A stretch of DNA of 26,534 nucleotides, taken from contig NW_008246076.1 of assembly GCF_000281045.1 (NCBI RefSeq), positions 448,209 through 474,742 of the forward strand. Reading direction: 5' to 3'. The notes beneath the pieces are model-generated. The model saw only the letters and a list, made by a program, of their open reading frames with translations. It ran no database searches and had not been told where the DNA came from. Positions 8,448-18,119 of this stretch are shown here, one piece after another. Made by a program: the position numbers and the translations under genes. Source of the DNA: Saprolegnia diclina VS20 (Eukaryota > Oomycota > Saprolegniomycetes > Saprolegniales > Saprolegniaceae). Positions within the stretch are counted from its first letter, which is position 1. Each line of letters opens with the position of its first letter.

Positions 8448-9717
8448 ATGGGAACGACCGAGTCGCGGACGACGCCGCCGCCGCATGCGTCCGGCGCGAT
8501 GCTCTGGAAGGCGTCGCGGCTGGGCGACGTCAACAAGGTCCGCGCGATCCTGCTGCACCCGGACGCGGCCATATTTGTCAACTGGACCCACCCCGAGCAT
8601 GGCACGACGCCCCTCATGATGGCGAGTCTCTGCGGCAAGGTATGACCTACAGCACCCATCCACAAGCCGAAACTAGCATGTATGGCTAGCACAAGCTCGT
8701 ATCGATGCTGCTCGAGAGAGGTGCGGGCGTCAACGTCCGCGACCGCGCCGGCGGCAATACGGCGCTGCACTTTGCGGCGGCCAAGAACAAGGTCGGCGTT
8801 GTCGAGAAGCTCCTGTCGGCCAACTGCGACGCGCACATCTGGAACGACGATGGCCTCGCTGCCATCGACCTTGCGCGCTTTGCCGGCCAGCGGGAGGTCG
8901 CGCTGCTACTCTCGCGCCGGTTTGTGACGGCCAAGGGCTTCCTTTACGTCAAGAAAGGCCACTCGGTTTTTACGCAGTGGAAGAAGCAGTGGTGCATGCT
9001 TCTCGAGTGCACGACCGACCAGTCGTGTCTTGAACTCGCCATGTACAAGGAGCCGGACGATGTCAAGCCCACCAAAGTCCTCTTGCTGAGCGCGGCCGCG
9101 ACCGCTGTTTCGCCGACGTCGTCGAGCCGCCACGTGCGCAAGCACACGTTCCACTTTACGCCCAACGCGACCATCCAGCGCTACCAGCGCGATGCGTTCT
9201 CACGGTCCGAGAGCATCCGTGGGCGCCGGCACCTTCCCAGCTACAGCGCCAACGGCGTGCGCTTTGCGACAGAGACCGAGGACGGTCGCCGGCAGTGGGT
9301 CGAGCTCCTCGGTCCGCTCGCGTTCACGCCACTGCCACCCCGAATGGTGCGCTCCGCCTGTCCGGTGGCCAGGTCAACTGCATGCATCTTGCCTAGGACA
9401 ATGTGCCACAACGCAGCAGCAACAACAACTCTATCGAAACCACCCTCGAGGACCAAAAGCAAGATATGCGTTGCTACAACGTAGGGCCCGAGCCGTGCCC
9501 CGAGGTGCGTCCGTCGGCGCCGCCGCTCGAGCTCGGCGCGTTCGAGGCCAACAACGACTGCGTCATCTGCATGGACCAGCCGCGCGCCGCAGTCGTTGTG
9601 CCATGTGGCCACCTCGCGGGCTGCTACCCGTGTCTCCAGGAGCATCAGCGCAAAGCGACGGGATGCCCGATATGCCGGACGCCCATCGCGACCGTCGTCC
9701 GCGTCTTCACGTGCTAA
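8448..9717 (+). CDS. Ankyrin-repeat / PH / RING-finger protein 2 (3 exons)
   Basis: Exons 8448-8639, 8690-9346 and 9397-9717; both introns are exactly 50 nt, phase 0, GT...CTAG. The spliced product is 389 residues. Ankyrin repeats lie at about 50-150 (GTTPLMMASLCGK joined across intron 1 to HKLVSMLLERGAGVNV, then NTALHFAAAKNKVGVVEKLL). The PH domain lies at about 155-283 (GFLYVKKG, WKKQWCMLLE near the start, a C-terminal helix with GRRQWVELLG). The C3HC4 RING begins at Cys338 (CVIC...CGHLAGCYPC...CPIC). The first intron falls inside an ankyrin repeat, which reads perfectly only after removal. Same architecture as the intronless gene at 3922-5379, and the RINGs end alike (VVRVFTC versus VLQVFT). 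Probable E3 ligase, inferred from the RING. Confidence 0.85.
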
Positions 9718-9996
9718 TACTACGCTCATGGTCAGTACCGGTCCCGTCGTTCGTCCCTGAACGCACGACCTATCGTTCTCTGCAGATCCCGCTGGCGTAC
9801 CCCGACCAGGCGCCGGTTTCTTTGCATCCGTGCGATGACGAGCAGAAGTGTAGCTTTGCATTTCATTTTGCCATCTGGTGGCGCTGGATCTGGCACCCAC
9901 CTCGAGTTCGTGTACGCGTCTGGTCAGCGCGATTTGGTATGGTTTCTGCAACCACACCGATTTTCTGAAGCGATGCGCCCATGGCGCATGCGTTGC

Positions 9997-10461
9997 TCAC
10001 TGCACATATCGGGCCAAACGCTCGCTCGTTCCGTCCTCGCAACGCAAGGTCTTTGCAACCACCTCTTTTCTCACAAGGAATTTGGTGAATTGGGTGTGTT
10101 CCGAAACCTCAGGAATGGCGTGTCGCGCGGCCTCGCAAAGGGTCCCGCCCGACGCAAGTGCAATTACATGGTATTCTACGGGCCGTTTCGCGTCCTCCAA
10201 GTACTGTTCATTGTCGTGCCTTCAACCAAACGAAAATACTTTGTGGGCAGAGTCGGTGAACATCGCGATGCTTTCTGACCCAAGACACTTGCATATCAAT
10301 ATCAACCCTCGTGTCCCTGAATAGATAGCGATATGTCGTATGTACAGCAAGAGAAATGCAACTTCAGGAAGCAAGTCCGCACGATCGCCAGGCCGGGTCG
10401 TTTCTTTGCCAGCGCCATCAGCGTGTCGGGCTCGGGACCTCTGCGTTTCTATATTTTGCAA
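9997..10461 (-). pseudogene. Possible decayed coding fragment, minus strand
   Basis: One minus-strand frame is open from 10461 to 9997 except for a single TGA at 10222-10224. It reads like protein on both sides of the stop (ESIAMFTDSAHKVFSFG, then EYHVIALASGGTLCEAARHA and TQFTKFLVRKEVVAKTL). A faint similarity to an RCC1-type repeat (FSFG followed by VIALASGG) is too weak to name a family. Plus-strand frames of similar length overlap it, so the coding strand is uncertain. The rest of the 9718-10692 spacer shows nothing else. Confidence 0.25.
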
Positions 10462-10692
10462 TACAGAATGGATTCGTTTTGATCTTCAACCCCACATACA
10501 CTCTACTGTAAACCTGTCATAATACATATATGGTACAAAATGATTTTGCATTTGCGGGACGGGACAGGGGCTGCGGTGGGTTGAAGTGTTGCACGCTTGG
10601 CAGCATGTGGCGTCGCCCGCCGAGCTCTTGAAGCTCAAGAAAGCCACCACTGTCTCATATGGATGCAGCGGCAAAGCAGAGATTCCACGCAC

Positions 10693-10708
10693 CTCACTTT
10701 ACAATTTC
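10693..10708 (+). promoter_or_regulatory. Oomycete Inr + FPR core promoter
   Basis: CTCACTTTACAATTTC fits the oomycete combined Inr/FPR consensus (YCAYTYY, one spacer base, CAWTTT) at every defined position. Transcription would start near 10696, giving a leader of about 50 nt and making 10747 the first ATG. Confidence 0.65.
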
Positions 10709-10746
10709 GTGTCAACCAGCACCATCCCCCCATCAACCTCTTCACG

Positions 10747-11700
10747 ATGGACCTCTCTCGCATTCTCGCGCCCATCGAGTTGGACGCGTTTGACGACCAC
10801 GACATGACCGACGCCTCCATGTCGTCGTCGCCTCGGTCGTCCAACGGCGGCGACTCGCCGCGCGCGTCGGCGCCGCATCTCCGCATGGGCAAATGGTTTC
10901 CGGAAGAAGAGCAGTTTGCTCTCGTGCTCATCGAGTGCTTCATCCTCGGCGCGTTCGCCGACCTTGCGACCGGCACGTCGCTCCGGTCGTTCCTCGCCGA
11001 GAAGCTCCAGTGCCCGCCCATGCGCATCTCCAAAAAGTTCTCGGGCGAAGGCCACCACCTCAACTTTGCCGGCGTCTCGATCCCCAAGAAGCTCGGCCAG
11101 AAGCGCTACTTGCGCCAGAACGTCGACGCGCTCGCGGCCGCCAAGCTCGCGTCGGTCGATGACCTCAAGGCGTCCTTCCTCCGCGCGGTGGCAGAAGAGA
11201 AGCAGCTCGACCTCGCGGTCAAGGACAAGCTGCCGAAGCGCGCCATGCGCAGTGAGCGCGGCGGCCTCTCGTTCGCGGCCAACAACCGCGTCGGCTACTG
11301 GTCGCGCGAAGAACAGACGTACGCAAGCAAGCTCATCGAGGCCTTCATGAAGGGCCAGCTCCAGCTGCGCAAGGGCACGTCGCTCCGGTCGTTCCTTGCT
11401 CACCGCCTCGGCTGCAACCCGATGCGCGTCTCCAAGAAGCTCGCGACGTGCGCGATTGCGGGCATGGAGATTCCCCGGCGCATTGGCACGGCGACGTACC
11501 AGCCCAAGATGTACCAAGACGCGAGCATGGCCGAGATCCTCCAGACCGAGCGCGAGCTGCAGTCGCTCCGGGCGCTCTGCTTTGGCGAGTCCATCGACGT
11601 CCTCCAAGACAAGCTCCTCACGTCGTTCCCGTCGCGCCCGCTCAGCTCCTTCTCGATGCTGTGCGCGGCCGCCCAGACGTCCGGTGTTGTGGGGCACTAA
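10747..11700 (+). CDS. Protein with two copies of an unidentified ~75-residue domain
   Basis: 317 residues, single exon. Two related segments at about 47-125 and 182-255 share the pattern G-x-W-x-x-EE-x-x-(F/Y)-A-x-x-LIE-x-F-x-x-G, then an identical GTSLRSFLA, then L-x-C-x-PMR(I/V)SKK and a (I/E)IP(K/R)(K/R)(L/I)G ending. The GTSLRSFLA match and the PMR-SKK match show internal duplication. The N terminus is acidic and Ser-rich, and basic stretches suggest a nucleic-acid or chromatin role, which is only inference. I do not recognise the domain; I have a recollection of similar segments in other stramenopile predicted proteins, unchecked. The start is the ATG at 10747, 50 nt after a strong Inr. 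The open frame extends 50 codons upstream without support. Confidence 0.8.
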   Translation: MDLSRILAPIELDAFDDHDMTDASMSSSPRSSNGGDSPRASAPHLRMGKWFPEEEQFALVLIECFILGAFADLATGTSLRSFLAEKLQCPPMRISKKFSGEGHHLNFAGVSIPKKLGQKRYLRQNVDALAAAKLASVDDLKASFLRAVAEEKQLDLAVKDKLPKRAMRSERGGLSFAANNRVGYWSREEQTYASKLIEAFMKGQLQLRKGTSLRSFLAHRLGCNPMRVSKKLATCAIAGMEIPRRIGTATYQPKMYQDASMAEILQTERELQSLRALCFGESIDVLQDKLLTSFPSRPLSSFSMLCAAAQTSGVVGH

Positions 11701-11856
11701 ACCAGTGTTTCCGATCTATATTTAAAATACGACATATTATTTATCCTACAAACATCAAGTTGTTTTCAAATAAATCAAAACAATACAAACAGAATATGTG
11801 ATTGGTAAACACTGGATGCGACATGTCAACTCTGAGGCCCCTTGCCGTGGACGGTT

Positions 11857-12213
11857 CTATGCTTCGGCGCATGGCCGCGACGCGAGTAATTCAAAGACGT
11901 TGAGCTTCTCGTTGAAGGCAACCAAGGAACCACGGTACGTACCTTGGACGCATCGGCCTCCGTGGCAGCGATAGGCTGTGAATCGGATGTGCATATCTGA
12001 GAAGGCAAAGCAAAGCAGCGTGAACCACCCAGAATGCGTTCGATGCACTGGACAACACTGGGCGTACGCAGCATCGCCAGCATGACTTACACTGCACGCT
12101 TCAAGCGGCAGACAGAGCACTGCCATGCCAGTTGCGGCAGAGTCCCGTGTGTATCTGGCCTTCAGAAATGCACCCAACCGCGTGTCAAAAACGGGCAATA
12201 GTCCATTGTAATC
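11857..12213 (-). pseudogene. Possible Sm-like (LSM) domain gene fragment
   Basis: An open minus-strand frame ends at 11857. Its last ~45 codons read MHIRFTAYRCHGGRC followed by VQGTYRGSLVAFNEKLNVFE. This fits the Sm1 motif (G-x-L-x-x-F-D/N-x-x-x-N-V-x-L) of Sm-like RNA-binding proteins, in the form seen in LSM11-type proteins. The protein then stops without an Sm2 motif. The upstream part (FDTRLGAFLKARYTRD) begins after a TAG at about 12213 that could be an intron acceptor. A strong-looking donor GTAAGT is at 12090-12085, but the AG at 11998-11997 does not restore the Sm frame from it. So it is either a truncated relic or a gene with introns I cannot resolve. Probably not functional as read. 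Confidence 0.35.
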
Positions 12214-12353
12214 CGACTTGTATCTCTACTGGTTACGTTTCTACAACTTGCAATCTACAAAAGGCGGTTTTGCGTTACTTGCCCCATCGTGTCGCTACCT
12301 GCGGTCGCAAAAAACGAACTTGGGGTTTGTATTGAGAAAATGAGTCGCATGGG

Positions 12354-12402
12354 ATTGGCCGATTTTCACGGAATTTGCCCCAATCGGCGTCATTTGTCAA
12401 TC
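12354..12402 (+). promoter_or_regulatory. CCAAT boxes and Inr/FPR core before the 175-residue membrane protein
   Basis: ATTGG at 12354-12358 and CCAAT at 12380-12384 flank a 7-bp inverted repeat (GCCGATT ... AATCGGC). TCATTTGTCAATC at 12390-12402 resembles the oomycete Inr/FPR (TCATTYYNCAWT, one mismatch). The ATG at 12413 follows about 20 nt after the expected transcription start, which decides the start. Confidence 0.55.
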
Positions 12403-12412
12403 GCCAAAGTCA

Positions 12413-12940
12413 ATGGGTCAATTCAAGAAGGCAGCCGGCACCAAGGCCAAGTCGGTCGCGCCGTCGCCGCAGCAGCTCGAGAAGGAGGTGCTCACGCACC
12501 ATGCCAAGACCGTCTACTTCAACGGCCTCTGGAAGGACTTTTTGACAAAGGCCTGCGCCATGGTTGGCGGTGTCTCGGGCTACCACGCCTTCTCGCTCTT
12601 CAGCGGCGCCGGCTACAGCCTCCAGTTCAACCTCGCGTTCGAGCTCCTGTCGCTTGTCACGTCGATCTCGTGCGTGTTCTTCTTGCATCGCCTCTACAAG
12701 CCGCTCCTTCTCTTCAAGCTTGGCTTTAGCCTCATGCTCATCCAGCTGTGCTGGTTTGGCGCCCAGGTCTACAACCTCCGCGTGCACAACGTCAAGGGCG
12801 AGCTCGACAACGACCAGACGCCCATGGGCACGATCTGCTTTCTCTTTTGCTGGGCCTCGGACCGCTACATGCTGCGCAACGAAGCCACGGCGCAAAAGGC
12901 CACGGCCGAAGTCTCGCAAATCGCCAAGAAGCTGCAGTAG
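12413..12940 (+). CDS. Small four-pass membrane protein, family not recognised
   Basis: 175 residues, single exon, strong G/C third-position bias. The N terminus is short and basic (MGQFKKAAGTKAK). Hydrophobic segments lie at about 44-62 (CAMVGGVSGYHAFSLFS), 70-92 (FNLAFELLSLVTSISCVFFL), 95-120 (PLLLFKLGFSLMLIQLCWFG) and 135-150 (MGTICFLFCWA). The tail is charged and ends in KKLQ. I see no catalytic motif, signal peptide or known family signature. The clean codon bias, promoter elements and ATG context say it is a real gene. It lies about 490 bp upstream of the prenyltransferase alpha gene on the same strand. Confidence 0.75.
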   Translation: MGQFKKAAGTKAKSVAPSPQQLEKEVLTHHAKTVYFNGLWKDFLTKACAMVGGVSGYHAFSLFSGAGYSLQFNLAFELLSLVTSISCVFFLHRLYKPLLLFKLGFSLMLIQLCWFGAQVYNLRVHNVKGELDNDQTPMGTICFLFCWASDRYMLRNEATAQKATAEVSQIAKKLQ

Positions 12941-13416
12941 AAAGTCCCTCCTCGCCCATGTCTAATAGAGTCGACGTTCTTTTGGTGGAGCTAGTCACTT
13001 CTTCAGTGATGCACCTTGCATCACGCGTGCATGCGAGCGCCTTGGGACACGCGTCTCGTCCATCACGCCGTCGCAGCGCTGCATCGACCCGACGAAGCTT
13101 GGCCAATGTGTCCCAGCTCATTGACACCGTCCATATCTCAGCGCCACGTGATAGAGAGGCCCGCTGCTGTCGCACATGTTCATGACGACCGCGGCTGCAA
13201 CCTCTATGCTGCAGCATGTCCCGGTTCTTCTGTCTGTCGGTCGCAGCAACCTTGCGACGCTCGGCCTACCGGTAGCTGCACGCCTGACGCTGCAGTCCCG
13301 CTGCTATATCACGCCAACTAGTAGAAGCTCAGAGTACACTCATCGTGCTCGGAGGAAGGAAGCTGCGGCGAAGTACGGTACTTGGCTGTGCGAATTGCGG
13401 GGCTTTTCCAACCGGA
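12941..13416. other. Spacer with no gene recognised
   Basis: Spacer between two plus-strand genes. No coding bias, repeat or RNA gene is visible. The prenyltransferase promoter must lie at its right end. Confidence 0.5.
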
Positions 13417-13430
13417 CTCATTCTTCATCC
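13417..13430 (+). promoter_or_regulatory. Oomycete Inr core immediately before the prenyltransferase start
   Basis: CTCATTCTTCATCC contains an exact YCAYTYY (TCATTCT) followed by a partial FPR (CAT). A start of transcription near 13420 leaves a leader of only about 13 nt to the ATG at 13433, making that ATG the first one in the message. Confidence 0.5.
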
Positions 13431-13432
13431 GG

Positions 13433-14551
13433 ATGGACTTTGGTCCCCAGAATCCCGAGTGGGCCGACGTCCAGCGCGTGCCGCAGGACGATGGGCCGAA
13501 CCCCGCGGCCCCGATCAACTACTCGGGCTACTGTACATGGCCTCATACGCATGCGTCGCCTCATGCGTGTGCCTAGACCGCGACGTCATGGACCTCTTCC
13601 GCGCCGTGCTGCTCTCGGACGAGCTCAGCCAGCGCACGCTGACGCTGACCGAGGCCGTCATCGAGTGCAACGCGGCCAACTACACGGCGTGGTAGGCTAC
13701 GTGGGCAAGGCACATGGGCGCGAGTGCTACGCGTAGGCACTTTCGGCGCAAGGTGCTCAAGGCGCTCGGCGCCGACTTGGCCGACGAACTTGACTTTTGC
13801 ATGGACAAGGCGCTCGACAACCCGAAAAACTACCAGATTTGGCACCACCGCCGCGAGATTGTCGACCGGTTCAACGACCCCAAGTTTGAGCTGCCGTTCA
13901 TCGCCGAGGCGCTCTCGGACGACAGCAAGAACTACCACTGCTGGTCGTACCGCCAATGGGTCGTGCGGCGCTTCGACCTCTGGGACGGCGAAATCGCGTT
14001 CGTCGACGAGATGCTCGCCCACGACATGCGCAACAACTCGGTACGCTATTGTGTCATTTTGTGTATTTTGTGTGTATTTTATGTATTTTTGCGTATTTTG
14101 AGCACAAATTGTCTAACTTGCAATGTTTCAAGGCGTGGAACCACCGGTGGTTTGTCATGAACCACTCGCCGCCGAGCGCGATCGTGCGCGCGCAAGAGAT
14201 CGACGTTGCGTTCGCGTACATTGCAAAGGCGCCGCACAACGAAAGCGCGTGGAACTATCTCCGCGGCTGGATCGCGCACCAGGACTTTGTCGAGCTCCCG
14301 ACCATCCAAGCCAAGTGCCAAGCCATCTACGCGGCGCACCCGACGTGCACGTTTGCGGCCAGTGTCCTTGTCGACATTCTATCGCAAGAACCGACGCCGG
14401 TCAACGTGGCGTCGGCGACCGAGGTAGGTGCCTCTTGCTTGCATCAGGAGGGCTCATGGCTTCTGTGGCGTAGATCTTGGAGCAGCTCATGGTGGTCGAC
14501 CCGGTCCGCGCGCCGTACTGGAGCTACGTCCAGAAGGGTCTCCATGCGTAA
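13433..14551 (+). CDS. FNTA: Protein farnesyltransferase/geranylgeranyltransferase-I alpha subunit (5 exons)
   Basis: Exons 13433-13532, 13577-13691, 13737-14040, 14133-14423 and 14474-14551 give 295 residues. The shared alpha subunit pairs with farnesyl- or geranylgeranyl-transferase beta subunits to prenylate CaaX proteins such as Ras and Rho in the cytosol. The N-terminal signature EWADVQRVPQDDGPNP is the family hallmark. Five PFTA repeats are visible: NYTAWHFRRKVL (joined across intron 2), NYQIWHHRREIV, NYHCWSYRQWVV, NNSAWNHRWFVM (across intron 3) and NESAWNYLRGWI. The Lys in PKNYQIWHHRR matches the catalytic-site Lys of mammalian alpha. Introns are 44, 45, 92 and 50 nt. Intron 3 is T-rich with repeated GTATTTT and a CTAAC branch-point-like site. 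At 295 residues it lacks the Pro-rich N-terminal extension of mammals. Confidence 0.93.
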
Positions 14552-14625
14552 TGGGCCGCAAAACCAAGTACAGGAGAAGACGATATTGTGCAACAACACG
14601 ACAGATTGTCTATCGTTTCGACAAA

Positions 14626-17566
14626 TTACATGCCCGGCGGGAAGGTGCTGACGGTCGCCATGTCTTCGATCTTGGTGCCGTTGATGACGAATTCGAGCTT
14701 GATGCGCATCATGATGGGTTTCTAGTCATGTGGTCAATAACGTCCTAGACCACAAGGACGATTGTGGGATAGTACCTCGCCGTGGTTGGTGTTTTGGATC
14801 TTGGCGACTTGGGTCAAGCGACCGCCCATGTTGGCCGGCACGGTCGTCCCGCTCGGCGGCTCCATGATGAGGCGAATGTACTACATATGACATCGCTAAA
14901 GTCCAAACGACAGAATATACCTTGGGAAACGCGGCCTGCAGCACAAACTGGTCGAGCTGGTAGGCCGACGCATTCGTAAACATGCACGAAATGTATGTGA
15001 TCGACGGGTCCGACGGGTTGGGCTTGGAGAGCTCCATGTCCATCGAGAGCCCGTTCTTCTCGTATGCGCGAATGTGCTGGCCCGGCGGCGCGACGGCCGC
15101 GACCTCGGGCTGCGCTGATTGCGCCATCATCCCAAGCAGATCGGCGGCGGCCGACGAGGCCACCGGTGCCGGCGTCGGTGTCGGTGTCGGCGCCGAAAAG
15201 AGGTCGGCCAACAGGTCGACAGCGGGCGGCATCGGTGCAGGTGCCGGCGCCGGCGCCGTTGGCGCGCCACCACCAAAAATGTCGTCGAGGTCCAAGAGGT
15301 TGGCGGCCGGCGCCGTCGGTTTAGTTTCTGCAAAGTCGCTCGCGTTCGAGATGGGCGCGGCCGAGATCGAGAGCGACTGGGACTGCCGCGTGCGGACGCG
15401 CGCCATGTCGATGATGGGCATCGGCGCGAGGACGTCGGGTCGGATGCTGCTCCAGCGCGGCTCGAGCAAGCCAACAAACTCGACCGCACGCTGCTGCAAG
15501 TCGACCGTCTACGCCACCATTATCAACTTGATACATTGAAAGAAACACGACAGACCAGCGAGTTTTTGTAGCCAGCGAGAAGCGTCTCGAGGCTCGCAAT
15601 CGCCGTCGGGTCGTGGAGGCGCGTCGTGAGCTTGACGGCCGCCGTGAGCCCGTACGCTTTGGTCGTGTCGGTCGCCGACTGGTGACGCATGCACGTCACA
15701 AGTACGTCGACGATCGCCGCATCCTCGACCTTGGACTTGCCGACAAGCGTCTCCTCGTCGGCCGGCGGGTCCTGGCCGAGCGCGCGGCCGTACTCACCGA
15801 GGCACCACAAGGTCACATGCGACAGCGCGAGCTGGCTCATGTCTTCCTTGAGCGCCCAAAAGAGCTTGTGCACCACATAGCCGTGGAGCTCCGGGTTCTT
15901 CTGAATGAGCACGATGAGCGAACTCGCAATGCGGTCGTCCGTGAGCGCGCTCCCCGCAATCGAGAGCATCGTGATGAGCGTGTCAATGTGCCAACGCTGC
16001 GTCGGCGCGTACCGCTCGACCGCATCTAGTCACCTTTGTGAGCAATTTTCGTGCGGATCTAGACCGTGTGTACCAGCGATGCGCGAGCACAGCGCGGGCT
16101 TTTGGTCGTTGGGCGACACGACGAGGTAGTTGAGCATTTCGCGCGCCAACTAGAGATACGTGGCAGCGTGAGCGTGCAGACTAAGATCGGAGCGGTACGG
16201 ATTGAATGTTGGTTTCGTTGACGAGCGCGTAAATGAGTTCGAGCGCACGCTGCCGGATGGACGCGTCCGGGTCCTTCAAGCAGTCGACGATCGTGTTGCG
16301 GTGGCGCTGCACGGCTGGCGCATCGTCCGCAATGACCTGTACATGAGAGTGAGCGCGAGAGTGAGAGGGAGAGTGTACCTTGGAGAGCGTGTTGAGCGCC
16401 ACGTAGCGAATGTTGTTGTCGCGGTTGAGGAGGAAGCGGCCGAGGATGTTGATCGCCAACACCTTGAGCCCGCTCTCGCTCTGGATCGACATGATGGTCG
16501 AGACGCACTCGTACAAGATGGCGTTGCCCGCGTTCTTGGACGTCTCCGTGTTGGTCGCGACTTGGGCAAGCACGTCGTTCATGGCCTCGCTTGCCTCGTC
16601 GTCGTCCTGGCCAAGAAGGCGGAGGCAGCTACGGTTCCGATTGTCGCCTGCACCGTACCCAGATGAATCGACGTACCTGAGGATGTTGACTTGCAGAAAC
16701 GGGTCGACGATGCCCGAGACGTCGTACTCGGGCGTGTAGTTGTTGGAGAGGAGGTTGCGGAGCTCCTTGACGAGCGTCGGCACGAGCGCCTTGAAGTAGC
16801 CAATGTGGCCTTCGTGGTCGATCAAGAGCAAGTCGATGATGAGTTGGACGCCCGTGAGCAGCACGGCGTGGTTGCGGCACTTGAGCAAGTCGTGGATCGG
16901 CTCGATAAAGTCCTCGACGAGCTCGGGCACTTGGCGGAAGACGCGGACGCACGCGAGCGCGGCCTTCTTGCGCAGATAGTCGTTCTCGCTCTTGAGGTGC
17001 TTGTCAATGTCCGTGATCAAGTCGCGCGCCATGTCGGGCTACAGTAGCGGTCGATAGATTGATACGGCCAGCCAGCCATGCGTACCGAGGCAATGTTGCC
17101 GACCGCCGTCAACGAGAGCCCGACCACGAACGGGTTGACATGGTTGAGGTCGCTAGAAGCACGCTTTGAGAGGGCCATGGCCTGCGCAGAGGCACGTACT
17201 TTTTGAGCGAGTTGGTCACAAGCGTCAACACCTCCTCTTGGTCGTTGAGCAGCAGCATGAGACCCTACCACCATAGCGCACATGAGCCGAGAGCGGTGCG
17301 ACGCGGTGTACGAGATAGCCTATTCTCTTCTCGGAGAAGTTGTTGGCGGCAATGAGCTTGAGGCATTCCATCTGCCCAAAGTGGCTGGGGTACCCGAGCA
17401 TGTGAATGAAGAGGAGCTTGGCCACGTTGCGGTGGCGGTACTGCTTGTCCTGGTCCTTGAAGGCCGTGCGGATCAAGGCGCTCTCCTTCGCGATCACTGC
17501 CCGCTCCTCGGCGGCCGTCTTGCACGCGCGGACGTTCCGGATCAAATCGCGCAGCTTGATGCTCAT
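14626..17566 (-). CDS. AP1G1: AP-1 complex subunit gamma (gamma-adaptin), 11 exons
   Basis: In transcript order the exons are 17566-17312, 17264-17200, 17152-17086, 17038-16677, 16628-16379, 16336-16199, 16149-16074, 16025-15556, 15508-14921, 14880-14776 and 14721-14626, giving 823 residues (human gamma-1 is 822). AP-1 sorts cargo into clathrin coats at the trans-Golgi and endosomes. The start ([20 protein letters not shown]) and the trunk ([83 protein letters not shown]) are typical. The Pro/Ala hinge has a clathrin box, LLDLD, at 632-636. The gamma-ear runs from about 706 to 823 ([27 protein letters not shown]). Introns are 40-54 nt and nine of ten end in TAG. Two introns (48 and 42 nt) are in frame without stops. 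Stop codons of this gene and the prenyltransferase are 74 bp apart. Confidence 0.95.
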
Positions 17567-17629
17567 CGTCGCTGCTTTCTGTCTTCCCAACTGACTTGTG
17601 CGCCTGTGGTCGACTATTGCCCCGATGCC

Positions 17630-17700
17630 ATTGGCCAAAAGAATGCCATTCCGCCCTATGATTGGTCAAGACGGCGATTTTCGAGCCGCTTTTAACCAAT
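17630..17700 (-). promoter_or_regulatory. CCAAT boxes upstream of the gamma-adaptin gene
   Basis: ATTGG at 17630-17634 and 17661-17665 (CCAAT on the gene strand) and CCAAT at 17696-17700, 65-135 bp upstream of the ATG at 17566. Inferred NF-Y-type sites. Confidence 0.4.
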
Positions 17701-18119
17701 CCAAGCATGCTACATGGACATGGCAGGCGTCAAGCACCTCGGCGCTGCAGGTCAAGACGGCTGCGCGAGACGCTCGGACCAAAGCCTGCGCTAGCTGCAC
17801 TGGCCTGTCGCTGGTGTCGGTGGACCTTGGTTACCCCTGGACACAGGCGTGGGCCCCCTGAAGTGCACGCTGGGCTAGCTCATGACCAGGCGTCAACATC
17901 GAGGTAGCTCGCGCATGACCCTTGACGAAGGACTCTACACGACCGCAGCAATCTGCAAATAGAGACGTCGCGAGGCTGGCGCTAGCCGGAGAAATCGCCT
18001 CGCCAAATGCCTTGTTTGCCTTGTTAGCTGATGTCCTTGTGGCGCTCTCCAGCTTGAGCAGAGATAGTCAGGCTCATAGCTCGAGGGCTGGGATCGGCAA
18101 AGGAGGTCATGGGTACCTA

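Noticed and set aside
10699-11697. 332-codon minus-strand frame opposite the tandem-domain gene
   Set aside because: Antisense shadow: Leu/Arg/Glu-rich, no ATG promoter context, while the plus strand has the duplicated domain and an Inr.
17714-17910. Possible short plus-strand exons with a 44-nt intron (17751-17794)
   Set aside because: Splice-like ends exist but the resulting peptide has no recognisable character and no promoter, so it is likely chance.
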